From assembly GCA_018242505.1 (NCBI GenBank), contig JAFEBU010000082.1:1-56979 (forward strand): a stretch of DNA of 56,979 bases, read 5' to 3'. The position numbers and the translations under genes were made by a program. The notes under the pieces are model-generated. The model worked only from the letters and a program-made list of their open reading frames with translations, ran no database searches and was not told the DNA's origin. This document shows, piece after piece, positions 33,927-41,637 of this stretch (position 1 is its first letter; every line of letters begins with the position of its first letter). The stretch is from Pseudomonadota bacterium (lineage in GTDB: Bacteria > Pseudomonadota > Alphaproteobacteria > Reyranellales > Reyranellaceae).

Positions 33927-35221
33927 CCGCCCACCCGGCTCGGCGATTCCAGGGGCGCGGACATCGTTTCGGCGGACTTCGGGGCATCGGACCGCTTCCG
34001 TCCCGCGACGTGCCAGGTCTCGACGCGGCCCGAGCCCTTGACGTCGACCAGCCCTCGCGCCTCGCAGTCGAAGTCGTCCTTCACCAGGTCGAAGGTGCCG
34101 CGCGTGATCTGGATGGTGCCGCTCTGCCCGTGCGATTCCATGCGGCTCGCCATGTTCACCGTCTCGCCCCACAGATCGTAGATGAACTTCTTGCGGCCGA
34201 TGACGCCCGCGACCACCGGCCCTGAATTGATGCCGATGCGGAAGGTGAGCTTGCGGCCGCCGAACTCCCGCCGCTCGACTTCGGCCCGCATGTCGAGCGC
34301 GAGGTCGACCAGGGCATGGGCGTGGTCGTCGCGCTCGCGCGGCACGCCGGCAGCGACCATGTAGCAGTCGCCGATCGTCTTGATCTTCTCCACGCCGTAC
34401 TTCTCCACCAGCGTGTCGAAGCACTGGAAGACCTCGTTCAGCAGATCGACCAGGCTGAGCGGCGTCATCGAGGCCGCCATCGGCGTGAAAGCCACGACAT
34501 CGGCGAACAGGATGCTGGCAGAGTCATACTGTGCGGCGATGGTGCGTTGTTCCGCCTTCAGCGCCTCGGAGATCTCCTTTGGCAGGATGTTGAGCAGCAG
34601 CATCTCCGAGCGTTCCTGGAAGAAATTGCGGCGGCCTACGAAGTAGCGCAGCAGCCCGAAGACGATCGCGATCACCGAGCCGACATTGAGCACGAAGAAC
34701 CAGGTGACGAAGGCCTCGGGCAGGCCCGCCGGCTCTAGATACGGCTGCAGCAGGGCGGTCAGGATCAGGAGCGCGACGAACCCCAGGATCCACAGCAGCG
34801 TCCGCCGGATGTCCTCGAGCAGGAGCGATCCCAGCGGGCACAAGGCGGCCCAGATGATCACAATGCTCGAATCCCTGAAGCCGCCGAGAGAGATCGTCAC
34901 CAGCCATGGCAGGATCAGGGTCAGGAGCAGCTGGGTGAAGCGATAGAATTCGAGATTGCGCGTCCAGGCGAAGAACGCGGTATTGACGGGCGTGAAGACC
35001 GAGTAGAAGGCGGGCGCTGCGGCAGCCGCCGGCACGCCGGCGAAAAGATAGATCGCGCTCCATGTGATCGTCATCGGCAGGGTGCCAACGCACAGCACGA
35101 CCGCGAGCCGCTTCTGCAGCGCCGTTTCGTCGCTGTCCGCCGGATCGGCGCCGATACGTCCCGCCTGCGCGACAAGCGCTTCCGCCTGACCGGAAAGCCA
35201 CGTTAGCAACCGAGCCTGCAT
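33911..35221 (-). CDS. Membrane adenylate/guanylate cyclase, class III
   Basis: A 436-residue cyclase making a cyclic nucleotide from NTP. The N-terminal half has about six membrane segments (residues 40-190), then the catalytic domain: SILFADVVAFTPMAASM with the first metal Asp, VEKIKTIGDCYMVAAGVPRE with the second, and YDLWGETVNMASRMESHG with the transition-state Asn and Arg. These residues are intact, so it should be active. The short linker (GRRNFFQERSEMLLLNILPK) is the coiled helix common in such enzymes. No sensor domain is visible apart from the membrane region. Convergent with the broken GST. Confidence 0.93.
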   Translation of the reverse strand: MQARLLTWLSGQAEALVAQAGRIGADPADSDETALQKRLAVVLCVGTLPMTITWSAIYLFAGVPAAAAAPAFYSVFTPVNTAFFAWTRNLEFYRFTQLLLTLILPWLVTISLGGFRDSSIVIIWAALCPLGSLLLEDIRRTLLWILGFVALLILTALLQPYLEPAGLPEAFVTWFFVLNVGSVIAIVFGLLRYFVGRRNFFQERSEMLLLNILPKEISEALKAEQRTIAAQYDSASILFADVVAFTPMAASMTPLSLVDLLNEVFQCFDTLVEKYGVEKIKTIGDCYMVAAGVPRERDDHAHALVDLALDMRAEVERREFGGRKLTFRIGINSGPVVAGVIGRKKFIYDLWGETVNMASRMESHGQSGTIQITRGTFDLVKDDFDCEARGLVDVKGSGRVETWHVAGRKRSDAPKSAETMSAPLESPSRVGGQASA

Positions 35222-35372
35222 CGGCTTCGTCCCCGCCTGCGTTCATGACTCGTGGCCAGTATCACGTTAAAGGCGGGCCCATGACCATGGCGTTCTTCCG
35301 TGTCCGACGCCCGTCATCGATTCATTGATTATTCAGACACGGACCTTCCAAGCCCTACGGGGCGACCAGAAT

Positions 35373-35558
35373 TCAGCGCGTCCGCCTAAACGGAGGACGA
35401 CCGCCATCCGACTTGCCCGAATTACCGTTCGCTTGCGTGAGGTCTTCAAGCGTTCCCCAATCCTGCAGCACGGGCGGCGCGTAGGGGCGTTTCCTCCCTA
35501 CCGGCGGCGCGGTCTCGGACGATGGCTCGCCTTCGATCTTCGACGATTTGTCAGCCAT
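35373..35558 (-). CDS. Lasso-peptide-like RiPP precursor (orphan)
   Basis: A 61-residue small protein. Residues 26-41 match the lasso leader pattern Y-x-x-P-x-L-x-x-x-G-x-x-x-x-L-T (YAPPVLQDWGTLEDLT). Threonine 41 would be at leader position -2, so cleavage after Gln42 leaves the 19-residue core ANGNSGKSDGGRPPFRRTR, with Ala1 and an Asp at core position 9, the spacing needed for a nine-residue macrolactam ring. GGAG lies 8 bases before ATG 35558; in-frame ATGs further upstream lack this. No leader peptidase, RRE or asparagine-synthetase-like cyclase gene occurs in the window, so processing enzymes must be elsewhere or absent. Confidence 0.7.
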   Translation of the reverse strand: MADKSSKIEGEPSSETAPPVGRKRPYAPPVLQDWGTLEDLTQANGNSGKSDGGRPPFRRTR

Positions 35559-35767
35559 TTTCTCAGCTCCCCCCGGGCTCATTCCCCCGATCATTCCGCC
35601 CTCAGGCTCGGAGCAACAGTGTGGCTCGATCAGGCTGACGAAATACTTACGTGCTTCCGGACCTCGCTTCGTGCCCTGCCAGTCCAGGCATGCCTCGGGT
35701 CCTGCAACTTGGGGGCCTGTTCGGCGCTAGCCCGCTGCTGCCCACACGGGCAAAGGGAGAAGTCCAA

Positions 35768-35914
35768 ATGCGGGTTGTCGCAATCCTCGTGCTTGCGTGC
35801 CTTTCCGTCGGTGCCTGTACGGTCCGCTCGACCACGGTCCGCGAGCCTGCGCCGGGCGTTGCCCCTGCAACGACGACCTCGACAACGACAACGTCGATCG
35901 GCCTCACGGAATAG
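35768..35914 (+). CDS. Small lipoprotein
   Basis: A 48-residue protein: signal sequence MRVVAILVLACLSVGAC with a lipobox-like VGAC, then a Thr-rich tail ending TTSIGLTE. After lipidation at Cys17 about 32 residues would remain. GGGAGA precedes ATG 35768 by about 8 bases. It is divergent from the lasso-like precursor with 209 bases between starts. Function unknown; entericidin-sized proteins are comparable in length only. Confidence 0.55.
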   Translation: MRVVAILVLACLSVGACTVRSTTVREPAPGVAPATTTSTTTTSIGLTE

Positions 35915-36086
35915 GAGCGCGCCAGACCGGCGGGCAACAGGCTCCGCCGGCACGTCCGCGGCTTTCGTCGCGCATGCATGGCCATTCTCTCAGAGCGGTC
36001 CAGATCGCCACCGCCGACTTGCCAAACGCAGGATCTTCGCGCGGAGTCGCCTGGCACCAACGCACAACGACCACGGGAGAGAGACC

Positions 36087-36866
36087 ATGCGATTGAAGGA
36101 CAAGATCGGGATCGTGACCGCGGCGGGCTCGGGCATGGGCCGCGCCGGCGCCGTCCGCTTCGCCCGCGAAGGCGCCCGGGTCGCCGTGGTCGATCTCGAC
36201 GACAAGAGCGTGGAGGCCGTCGTGAAGGAGATCGCCGATGCGGGCGGCAAGGCGATCGGCATCGCCGCCGACCTGCGCGAGGACGCGAACGCGCGCCGCA
36301 TCGTGCGCGAGACGGCCAACGCCTTCGGCGGCCTCGACTTCGTGTGGAACCATCTCGGCCATCCGGGGCCGGCCTCGATCGAGGGCATCGACATGGCGGA
36401 CTTCGCCACCGCGGTCGACCTCAACCTGCGCTCGCAGCTCGTGACCACCGAGGCGGCCCTGCCCGAGCTTCGCGCGCGCGGCGGCGGCAGCCTGCTCTAC
36501 ACCGCCTCGACCTCGGGCCTCCAGGGCTCGATCTTCAGCCCGGTCTACTCGGCGGTGAAGTTCGGCGTCGTGGGCTTCGCCCGCGCGCTCGCCAAGCGCG
36601 TCGCCAAGGACAAGATCCGCGTCAACGTGATCTGCCCCGGCGCCACCGACACGCCGATGCTGCGCGTGTTCGTCAACCGTCCCGACCAGCAGAGCACGCA
36701 GGGCCGCGATTCCGAGGAGCTGGTGAAGCAGCGCGCCGGCCAGAACCCGATGGGCCGCCCCGCCCGGCCGGAGGAGATCGCCAACGCCGCGCTGTTCCTG
36801 CTCTCGGACGAGGCCTCGTTCATCACCGGCGCCGCACTCCCCGTCGACGGCGGCACCACGGCGTGA
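36087..36866 (+). CDS. Short-chain dehydrogenase/reductase
   Basis: A 259-residue classical SDR: MRLKDKIGIVTAAGSGMGRA contains the cofactor loop (TAAGSGMG), VVDLDDKS suggests NAD, catalytic Ser is in LYTASTSGLQ and the YSAVK motif follows. FITGAALPVDGGTTA is the standard C-terminus. The strand-4 motif usually NAG is NHL (FVWNHLGHPG), an uncommon substitution. GGGAGAGAG lies just before ATG 36087. Converges with a MaoC-type hydratase, a combination seen in beta-oxidation-like pathways. Confidence 0.9.
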   Translation: MRLKDKIGIVTAAGSGMGRAGAVRFAREGARVAVVDLDDKSVEAVVKEIADAGGKAIGIAADLREDANARRIVRETANAFGGLDFVWNHLGHPGPASIEGIDMADFATAVDLNLRSQLVTTEAALPELRARGGGSLLYTASTSGLQGSIFSPVYSAVKFGVVGFARALAKRVAKDKIRVNVICPGATDTPMLRVFVNRPDQQSTQGRDSEELVKQRAGQNPMGRPARPEEIANAALFLLSDEASFITGAALPVDGGTTA

Positions 36867-36879
36867 TCGGCGCCGATGG

Positions 36880-37350
36880 TCAGGCGGCCGGCCGACGTGC
36901 GATCAGGCCGGCCACCAGCACCGAGAGCGCAACAGCGTCGGCCTGGTTCATGAGCTCGTAGCGGAGGTCGAGATGGCCGCGTTCCGGCCGGCTCGACTCC
37001 CGCTTGGCCTCGACCGTGAGCCGCAGCCGAAGGCGGTCGCCCAGGCGCACCGGCGTCGGGAACTTGAGCTGCCATTCGGACGCGCCCAGCACCCTCCAGC
37101 GCCGGCCGGGAACGTTGTAGATGCGATGGCCCAGCCGATACATCAGCGTGATGGTGTAGCCGCCGCTCGCGATCAGGCTGCCGTAAGGGGTGCGCGCCGC
37201 CAACGCCTCGTCGACATGGAACGGCCACGGATCGTTGAGCCGGTTGTAGGCCAGCATCTCCTCGCGATCGACCGGCACCTCCTCGCTCTCGAACGAATCG
37301 CCGACCGCGAGATCCTCGAAATAGACCTGCTCCGCCACCGCACTCTCCAT
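36880..37350 (-). CDS. MaoC-like (R)-enoyl-CoA hydratase fold protein
   Basis: A 156-residue hot-dog-fold protein. VYFEDLAVGDSFESEEVPVD and the motif LNDPWPFHVDEALAARTPYG (about residues 38-57) correspond to the hydratase-2 Asp/His active site; GSLIASGGYTITLMYRL follows. Likely hydrates or dehydrates an acyl-CoA. ATG 37350 has AGGG upstream. Upstream DNA is a composite of dispersed repeats. Confidence 0.82.
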   Translation of the reverse strand: MESAVAEQVYFEDLAVGDSFESEEVPVDREEMLAYNRLNDPWPFHVDEALAARTPYGSLIASGGYTITLMYRLGHRIYNVPGRRWRVLGASEWQLKFPTPVRLGDRLRLRLTVEAKRESSRPERGHLDLRYELMNQADAVALSVLVAGLIARRPAA

Positions 37351-37424
37351 CGAAGCCCTGCAGGATCGAGCCTCGGAGCGACTCGATGGAGGAGCAACTA
37401 CGTCCGGCGTAATAGCTCTCATCC

Positions 37425-37475
37425 GGACCGCGGGCTTCCAACCCGCTCGGGATGCGAGCCGGAGGCTCGCGGTCC
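37425..37475. repeat. Dispersed element, family 3
   Basis: GGACCGCG and CGCGGTCC are exact inverted ends of a 51-base element with inner GGGCTTCCAACCCGCTC and GCGAGCCGGAGGCTCGC hairpins. Relatives lie at 14616-14703, 18834-18855 (half) and 45712-45779. Confidence 0.8.
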
Positions 37476-37495
37476 ACATGAGCATGAATTCCGAT

Positions 37496-37525
37496 GCCTC
37501 AAAGTGCGGAGACGACTCCGCGTGG
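37496..37525. repeat. Dispersed hairpin repeat, family 5 (intergenic copy)
   Basis: 28 of 30 bases match the coding copy at 29568-29597. Core GCGGAG-ACGA-CTCCGC hairpin. Confidence 0.85.
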
Positions 37526-37527
37526 CG

Positions 37528-37549
37528 CCCGCTCATGCGCATGAGCGGG
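37528..37549. repeat. Perfect 22-base palindrome
   Basis: CCCGCTCATGC followed by GCATGAGCGGG, exactly self-complementary with no loop. Located between family 5 and family 4 repeats. Confidence 0.85.
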
Positions 37550-37554
37550 CTGGA

Positions 37555-37590
37555 CCCTTCGGCGAAGCTCAGGGCAGGCGCCCGCGGTCC
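37555..37590. repeat. Dispersed repeat, family 4 (intergenic copy)
   Basis: Matches the reverse complement of 18759-18794 at 33 of 36 bases. Its 5' half has the hairpin CTTCGGCGAAG. Confidence 0.85.
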
Positions 37591-37649
37591 GCCGGAGCGC
37601 CGCTGGCGCGAGGGACGGCCTCGGCGTATATTAACATTCCTTTTCAGCC

Positions 37650-37664
37650 TTATGCAGATCATAA
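37650..37664 (+). promoter_or_regulatory. LysR-type T-N11-A box before a LysR gene
   Basis: TTATG-CAGAT-CATAA is a perfect interrupted dyad of the T-N11-A type, ending 13 bases before the LysR ATG at 37678, in an AT-rich island. Its position overlapping the expected ribosome site suggests autorepression. Confidence 0.6.
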
Positions 37665-37677
37665 GAAATACTTTACC

Positions 37678-38598
37678 ATGCGCGGCTTCAACCTCGACCA
37701 CCTCGACACCTTCACGCAGGTGATCGAGCTCGGCAGCTTTTCGGCCACCGCCGACCGGCTCAACCTCACCCAGCCCGCGATCAGCCTGCAGATCCGCCAG
37801 CTCGAGAAGCGGCTGGGCGTGCGGCTGATCGAGCGCGTGGGCAAGCGCGCCATGCCGACGCCGGCCGGCGCCGAACTGCTGCTGCACGCCCGCCGCATCG
37901 CCGAGGCCACGGCCGCGGCGCGCGACGCCATCGCGCCCTATGTCGAGGGCTCGATCAGCCGCGTGCGCATCGGCACCGGCGCCACCGCCTGCATCCATTT
38001 CCTGCCGCCGGTGCTGCGCGAGCTGCGCCGGCAATTCACCTCGCTCGAGGTGATCGTCAACACCGGCAACTCCGTCGACATCCTGAAACAGGTCGAGGAG
38101 AACACGCTCGACCTCGGCCTGGTGACGCTGCCCGCGCCCGGCCGCATGTTCGAGGTGACGCCGCTGTTCGACGACGAGTTCGTCGTGCTGTCGCCGCGCC
38201 GCGGCGGCACGCTGCCCAAGATGGTGACGCCCGCCGTGCTGTCGCGCCATCCGATCGTGCTGCACGAATCGGGCTCGCAGACGCGGCGCATCGTCGACGA
38301 CTGGTTCGCCGAGGCGGGCTTCCTGATCAAGCCCACGATGGAACTGGGCAGCGTCGAGGCGATCAAGGAGCTGGTCGGCGCCGGGCTCGGCTGCGGCGTC
38401 GTCCCGCGCATGGCGGTCGACGGCCCCTACAAGGCGTCCAATCTTCTCGTCCAATCGCTCTCGCCCAAGCTCGCACGCAAGATCGGGCTGGTGCTGCGCC
38501 GAGACAAGCCCCTGCATCGCGGCCTGCGCGAGACTGTCGCCGCCCTGCGCCGCGCCGCGTCGGGCTTCAGCGAGGGCAAGCGGGTGCGCGTCCAATAG
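37678..38598 (+). CDS. LysR-family transcriptional regulator
   Basis: A 306-residue LysR protein: FNLDHLDTFTQVIELGSFSA (residues 4-23) and LTQPAISLQIRQLEKRLGVR form the winged helix; the effector domain starts VRIGTGATACIHFLPPVLRE. It resembles CysB/CbbR-type full-length regulators. ATG 37678 has no ribosome site but follows the dyad at 37650. Divergent from the MaoC gene across a repeat-rich gap, which may or may not be its target. Confidence 0.9.
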   Translation: MRGFNLDHLDTFTQVIELGSFSATADRLNLTQPAISLQIRQLEKRLGVRLIERVGKRAMPTPAGAELLLHARRIAEATAAARDAIAPYVEGSISRVRIGTGATACIHFLPPVLRELRRQFTSLEVIVNTGNSVDILKQVEENTLDLGLVTLPAPGRMFEVTPLFDDEFVVLSPRRGGTLPKMVTPAVLSRHPIVLHESGSQTRRIVDDWFAEAGFLIKPTMELGSVEAIKELVGAGLGCGVVPRMAVDGPYKASNLLVQSLSPKLARKIGLVLRRDKPLHRGLRETVAALRRAASGFSEGKRVRVQ

Positions 38599-38922
38599 GG
38601 GCGCCGTTGCAGCGCGGCGGGAGAGGATAGCCTCGCGCCACGTCCATCGCCCGGGTGGTCCCCCTTCGTGCACGCACGCGATCCCGGGCCGACGGCGCGG
38701 TTCCTGTGCGAAATCCTGGGCCTCGCCGCGGCCGGCATCTGCCCGAAATATCTGCCTGAAATATCTGCTCGAGATATTTGCCCGAGATCACCCGTCCCTT
38801 GCGGCAGCGGCGGACTGGCCGCCCGGCATCCCGATCCGCCCGACGCGCTGGCGCCGAAGCTTCCGCAATCGAAGCCCGGCTTATCGTCGGCATAACGGCA
38901 GTGGCCTGTTGCCGGCCGACGG
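38599..38922. other. Non-coding gap with a 13-bp tandem array
   Basis: About 324 bases without a convincing gene. An open frame at 38668-38895 is Pro-rich and crosses the tandem array at 38737-38788, so I treat it as chance. The region should contain the promoter of the DUF1127 gene. Confidence 0.55.
38737..38788. repeat. 13-bp tandem array, four units
   Basis: ATCTGCCCGAAAT, ATCTGCCTGAAAT, ATCTGCTCGAGAT and ATTTGCCCGAGAT in direct succession. The drift between units suggests an old array. Each unit contains GAAAT or GAGAT plus the following AT, a possible repeated binding site. Confidence 0.85.
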
Positions 38923-39174
38923 ATGCGCGCACCGTCGCTCGCGATGTTCGTTCGCGGTCTCTCGATCTGGCGCCTGTTGCGCGAGCTGGTGCGCTATCTC
39001 GGCGCTTCCCCACACTCGTGTCGACATCAGCTCGAGACGTTGCGCGACCTCGACGATCACCTGCTGCGCGACATCGGGGTCACCCGCGCGGAAGCACGCA
39101 GCGGACGGCCTTGCGACAACCGGGCCGAGGCGCTGGCCCTCTACGACGGCGACGGCGTCAGCCGCGGCATGTGA
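38923..39174 (+). CDS. DUF1127 domain small protein
   Basis: An 83-residue basic protein whose C-terminal part LRDLDDHLLRDIGVTRAEAR is the DUF1127 signature found in many alphaproteobacterial small regulators of phosphate, carbon and stress physiology, often acting through RNA binding. ATG 38923 lacks a strong ribosome site; ATG 38944 would give 76 residues. The acetyltransferase gene starts 8 bases after its stop, so they are likely co-transcribed. Confidence 0.75.
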   Translation: MRAPSLAMFVRGLSIWRLLRELVRYLGASPHSCRHQLETLRDLDDHLLRDIGVTRAEARSGRPCDNRAEALALYDGDGVSRGM

Positions 39175-39181
39175 GGAGAGA

Positions 39182-39706
39182 ATGACGGACAAGCGGCTGG
39201 CGATCGCCGATGCGATCGAGGAAGACTTCGAGGCGATCACCGCGATCTACGGCCATCATGTGCGCCACGGCCTCGCCTCGTTCGAGGAGGAGGCGCCGTC
39301 CCGTGCGGAGATGCTGTCGCGCCGCGAGAAGGTGCAGGCGCTCGGCCTGCCCTACCTGGTCGCGCGACTCGGCGGCCGCGTTGCCGGCTACAGCTACGCG
39401 ACCTCGTATCGGCCGCGCCCGGCCTACCGGCACACGGTCGAGAACTCGGTCTATATCGACAAGGATCTGGCCGGCCGAGGCATCGGCAAGGCATTGCTGC
39501 TCGAATTGATCGCGCGCTGCGAGCGCGGACCGCGGCGACAGATGATCGCCGTCATCGGCGACAGCGCCAACACCGGATCGATCGAGCTCCATCGCCGTTG
39601 CGGCTTCCGCAGGGTCGGCACGCTCGAGGCCGTGGGCTTCAAGCACGGAAGGTGGGTCGACACGGTGCTGATGCAGCGCACGCTCTCCCGGGCGCCTGTC
39701 GGCTGA
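39182..39706 (+). CDS. Phosphinothricin-type GNAT N-acetyltransferase
   Basis: A 174-residue GNAT of the Pat/Bar/MddA group: EDFEAITAIYGHHVRHGLAS near the N-terminus, then ENSVYIDKDLAGRGIGKALL (about residues 89-108; the R-G-x-G acetyl-CoA loop) and NTGSIELHRRCGFRRVGTLE. Members acetylate phosphinothricin, methionine sulfoximine/sulfone or similar amino acids. The real substrate is unknown. GAGGAGAGA precedes ATG 39182. Confidence 0.87.
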   Translation: MTDKRLAIADAIEEDFEAITAIYGHHVRHGLASFEEEAPSRAEMLSRREKVQALGLPYLVARLGGRVAGYSYATSYRPRPAYRHTVENSVYIDKDLAGRGIGKALLLELIARCERGPRRQMIAVIGDSANTGSIELHRRCGFRRVGTLEAVGFKHGRWVDTVLMQRTLSRAPVG

Positions 39707-39814
39707 TGGCGGGCGGTCGCGGCCACGACTTTGCTTCAACTCTCTCACAGCCGGCCGGTGCGCCTGCACGGTACGGATGGGGTGGCTTCCCCTGTTTGAC
39801 CAAAGCCCGGCCGC

Positions 39815-40039
39815 ATGGACCTTGTAGATTTCGTCAAACGACGCAGCAATCAAATCGCGGAGGAAAGGACGGCGCATTTCCACGCCGCGCTCTCCAAGGC
39901 GACGGCAAAGGCCCACGTCCGGCGGATGGACCGGGATACCCGGTTCCGCCTTGCCCTGGAGGTGGTCCAGGCCGCCCTTGGCCCCGGCTGGTCAATCTAC
40001 CGGACTCCGGACCAGGGGACCGGCCGCAGGAGGGATTGA
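39815..40039 (+). CDS. Small hypothetical protein
   Basis: A 74-residue basic helical protein, no signal or membrane segment: MDLVDFVKRRSNQIAEERTA, a likely long helix, then a C-terminal GPGWSIYRTPDQGTGRRRD. I recognise no domain. No strong ribosome site is seen before ATG 39815. Codon use is similar to the neighbours; the call rests mainly on length and composition. Confidence 0.4.
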   Translation: MDLVDFVKRRSNQIAEERTAHFHAALSKATAKAHVRRMDRDTRFRLALEVVQAALGPGWSIYRTPDQGTGRRRD

Positions 40040-40158
40040 GCTCCATCGCGACGGCGCACCTTGCGCGACGCCCGCCACCCAAAGCTCGGTGTCTCCGAAG
40101 GCCGTAGCTTCGGCCATTTTGATCCAGCCTCCTTTCCTTGCCCCATGAAGGTGGCAAG

Positions 40159-41154
40159 ATGGGATCGATGCCATTGGATCGTCGCTCCCTTCTTGCATTC
40201 GCTACGGTCGCCATTCCGTCGGGCATTGCCCGTGTCGCAAGAGGCCAGGACAGCCTGCCCGACAGGCCGATCCGCATCTTCATCGGCTTCGAGGCGGGCG
40301 GCGGCGCCGATGCCGTGGCCCGCACCATCGCCGCAGAGCTTCAGCGGCGGCTTGGCCGCCGCGTCTCGATCGAGAGCCGAACCGGCTCGTCCGGCGCTCT
40401 GCCCGGCGCGATCGTGAGCAAGGGGCCGGCCGACGGCTCGCAGCTGGCCCTCCTCTCCTCGACCACGCTGATCTCGCAGCTCTCGACCCGGGACTTCCCG
40501 TTCGATCCGCTGACCGATCTCGCGCCGGTGACGCAGATCGGCACCTATCCGGTCGCCTTCGCCGTCTCGCCGATGCTCGGCCTCACGCGCTTTTCCGACT
40601 ATGTCCAATGGCTGAAAGCCGGCGAGCCGCGCCGGCGACGGATCGCGGTCTCGTCGACCACCACCTTCGTCAAGGTACTCAACATCCTGCTGGGCCAATC
40701 CACCGGCGAGACGCTGCAGCCGGTGAGCTATCGCGGCGCGGTGCCGATGGTGGCCGACCTCCAGGAGGGCCGCATTCCGGCAAGCGTGAACACGGTCGCC
40801 TCCCTGCTGCCGGCGCACCGCGGCGGACTCTGCCGCATCCTGTTCGTCACCGGCGACAAGCGGCTCGCCGTGGCTCCCGACATCCCGACCGCGCCCGAGC
40901 TTGGCTATCCCTGGCTCGACATGGTGGAGTGGTTCGCCTTCTTCGCCGCGCCGGCGACGCCCGCACCCCTCCTTGCCTCCTGGAACCGCATGCTGCGCGC
41001 CGTCATCGAGGATCCCGGCGTCACGGGCGACCTGCGGCCGCTCGGTCTGACGGTCGAGACCTCCACCGCCGACGCGCTTCGCGCCCGCATCGAAGCCCAT
41101 CGCCGCCAGTGGAAGGAGCGCATGAAGAGCGCGGGCCTGCAGCCGATCTATTGA
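40159..41154 (+). CDS. Bug-family tripartite tricarboxylate receptor, periplasmic
   Basis: A 331-residue extracytoplasmic solute receptor of the Bug/TctC family, which binds carboxylates in the periplasm. The signal peptide has a twin-arginine-like DRRSLLAFATVAIPSGIARV. Mature family motifs are RPIRIFIGFEAGGGADAVAR (the usual V-x-x-x-P-G-G-x-x-D loop, here GFEAGGGAD) and LAPVTQIGTYPVAFAV. No TctA/TctB membrane genes are adjacent, typical of orphan Bug genes. ATG 40159 follows GAAGGTGG; ATG 40168 is possible. Confidence 0.88.
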   Translation: MGSMPLDRRSLLAFATVAIPSGIARVARGQDSLPDRPIRIFIGFEAGGGADAVARTIAAELQRRLGRRVSIESRTGSSGALPGAIVSKGPADGSQLALLSSTTLISQLSTRDFPFDPLTDLAPVTQIGTYPVAFAVSPMLGLTRFSDYVQWLKAGEPRRRRIAVSSTTTFVKVLNILLGQSTGETLQPVSYRGAVPMVADLQEGRIPASVNTVASLLPAHRGGLCRILFVTGDKRLAVAPDIPTAPELGYPWLDMVEWFAFFAAPATPAPLLASWNRMLRAVIEDPGVTGDLRPLGLTVETSTADALRARIEAHRRQWKERMKSAGLQPIY

Positions 41155-41198
41155 CGCTACGATGGAATTGAAGACGGAGCGACAGAGGAGACACCGCC

Positions 41199-41582
41199 AT
41201 GTTCAGCCATGTCACGGTCGGCAGCAACGACATCGCGCGCGCCCGGCGTTTCTATGACAGCGTCACGTCAGCGTTGGGGCTGAAGCGCCACGCCGACTAT
41301 CCGGAGGCCGTGGCCTACGGCGTGCCCGACGGCCGGCCGCAGCTCTGGATCGTGCGGCCGCTCGACAAGAAGGCGGCAAGCGCCGGCAACGGCATCACCA
41401 TCGGCCTCGATGCCACCGATCGTTCTGCGGTCGACAGGGCCCATGCCGCCGCGATGGCATCCGGCGGCACGGACGAAGGCAAGCCCGGCCTGCGCACGCA
41501 CTACCATCCGAACTACTACGGCGCCTATGTGCGCGATCCCGACGGCAACAAGGTCTGCATCGTCTGTCACAAGCCCGTGTAG
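41199..41582 (+). CDS. VOC/glyoxalase family protein
   Basis: A 127-residue VOC-fold protein: FSHVTVGSNDIARARRFYDS with the first metal-ligand His, AHAAAMASGGTDEGKPGLRT, then YYGAYVRDPDGNKVCIVCHK. The usual C-terminal Glu ligand is replaced by Cys or Val here (KVCIVCHK), common in non-glyoxalase VOC proteins. GAGGAGACACCGCC precedes ATG 41199. Function unassigned. Confidence 0.85.
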   Translation: MFSHVTVGSNDIARARRFYDSVTSALGLKRHADYPEAVAYGVPDGRPQLWIVRPLDKKAASAGNGITIGLDATDRSAVDRAHAAAMASGGTDEGKPGLRTHYHPNYYGAYVRDPDGNKVCIVCHKPV

Positions 41583-41637
41583 GACGCTTGTTGCCGGACG
41601 ACGTCGGGCGTAGGTTCCGCCGTAAATGGAGGATTTG

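Larger units (their letters stand above)
37351..37677. other. Repeat-composite intergenic region
   Basis: This 327-base divergent gap contains, in order, a family 3 element (37425-37475), a family 5 hairpin (37496-37525), a perfect 22-base palindrome (37528-37549) and a family 4 repeat (37555-37590), then an AT-rich promoter segment with a LysR-type box. Short open frames across it (such as 37478-37723) are repeat translations, not genes. Confidence 0.8.

Noticed and set aside
37478..37723. Plus-strand 81-residue open frame
   Set aside because: Consists of translated dispersed repeats upstream of the LysR gene.
38668..38895. Plus-strand 75-residue open frame
   Set aside because: Pro-rich, crosses the 13-bp array, no ribosome site and no similarity.
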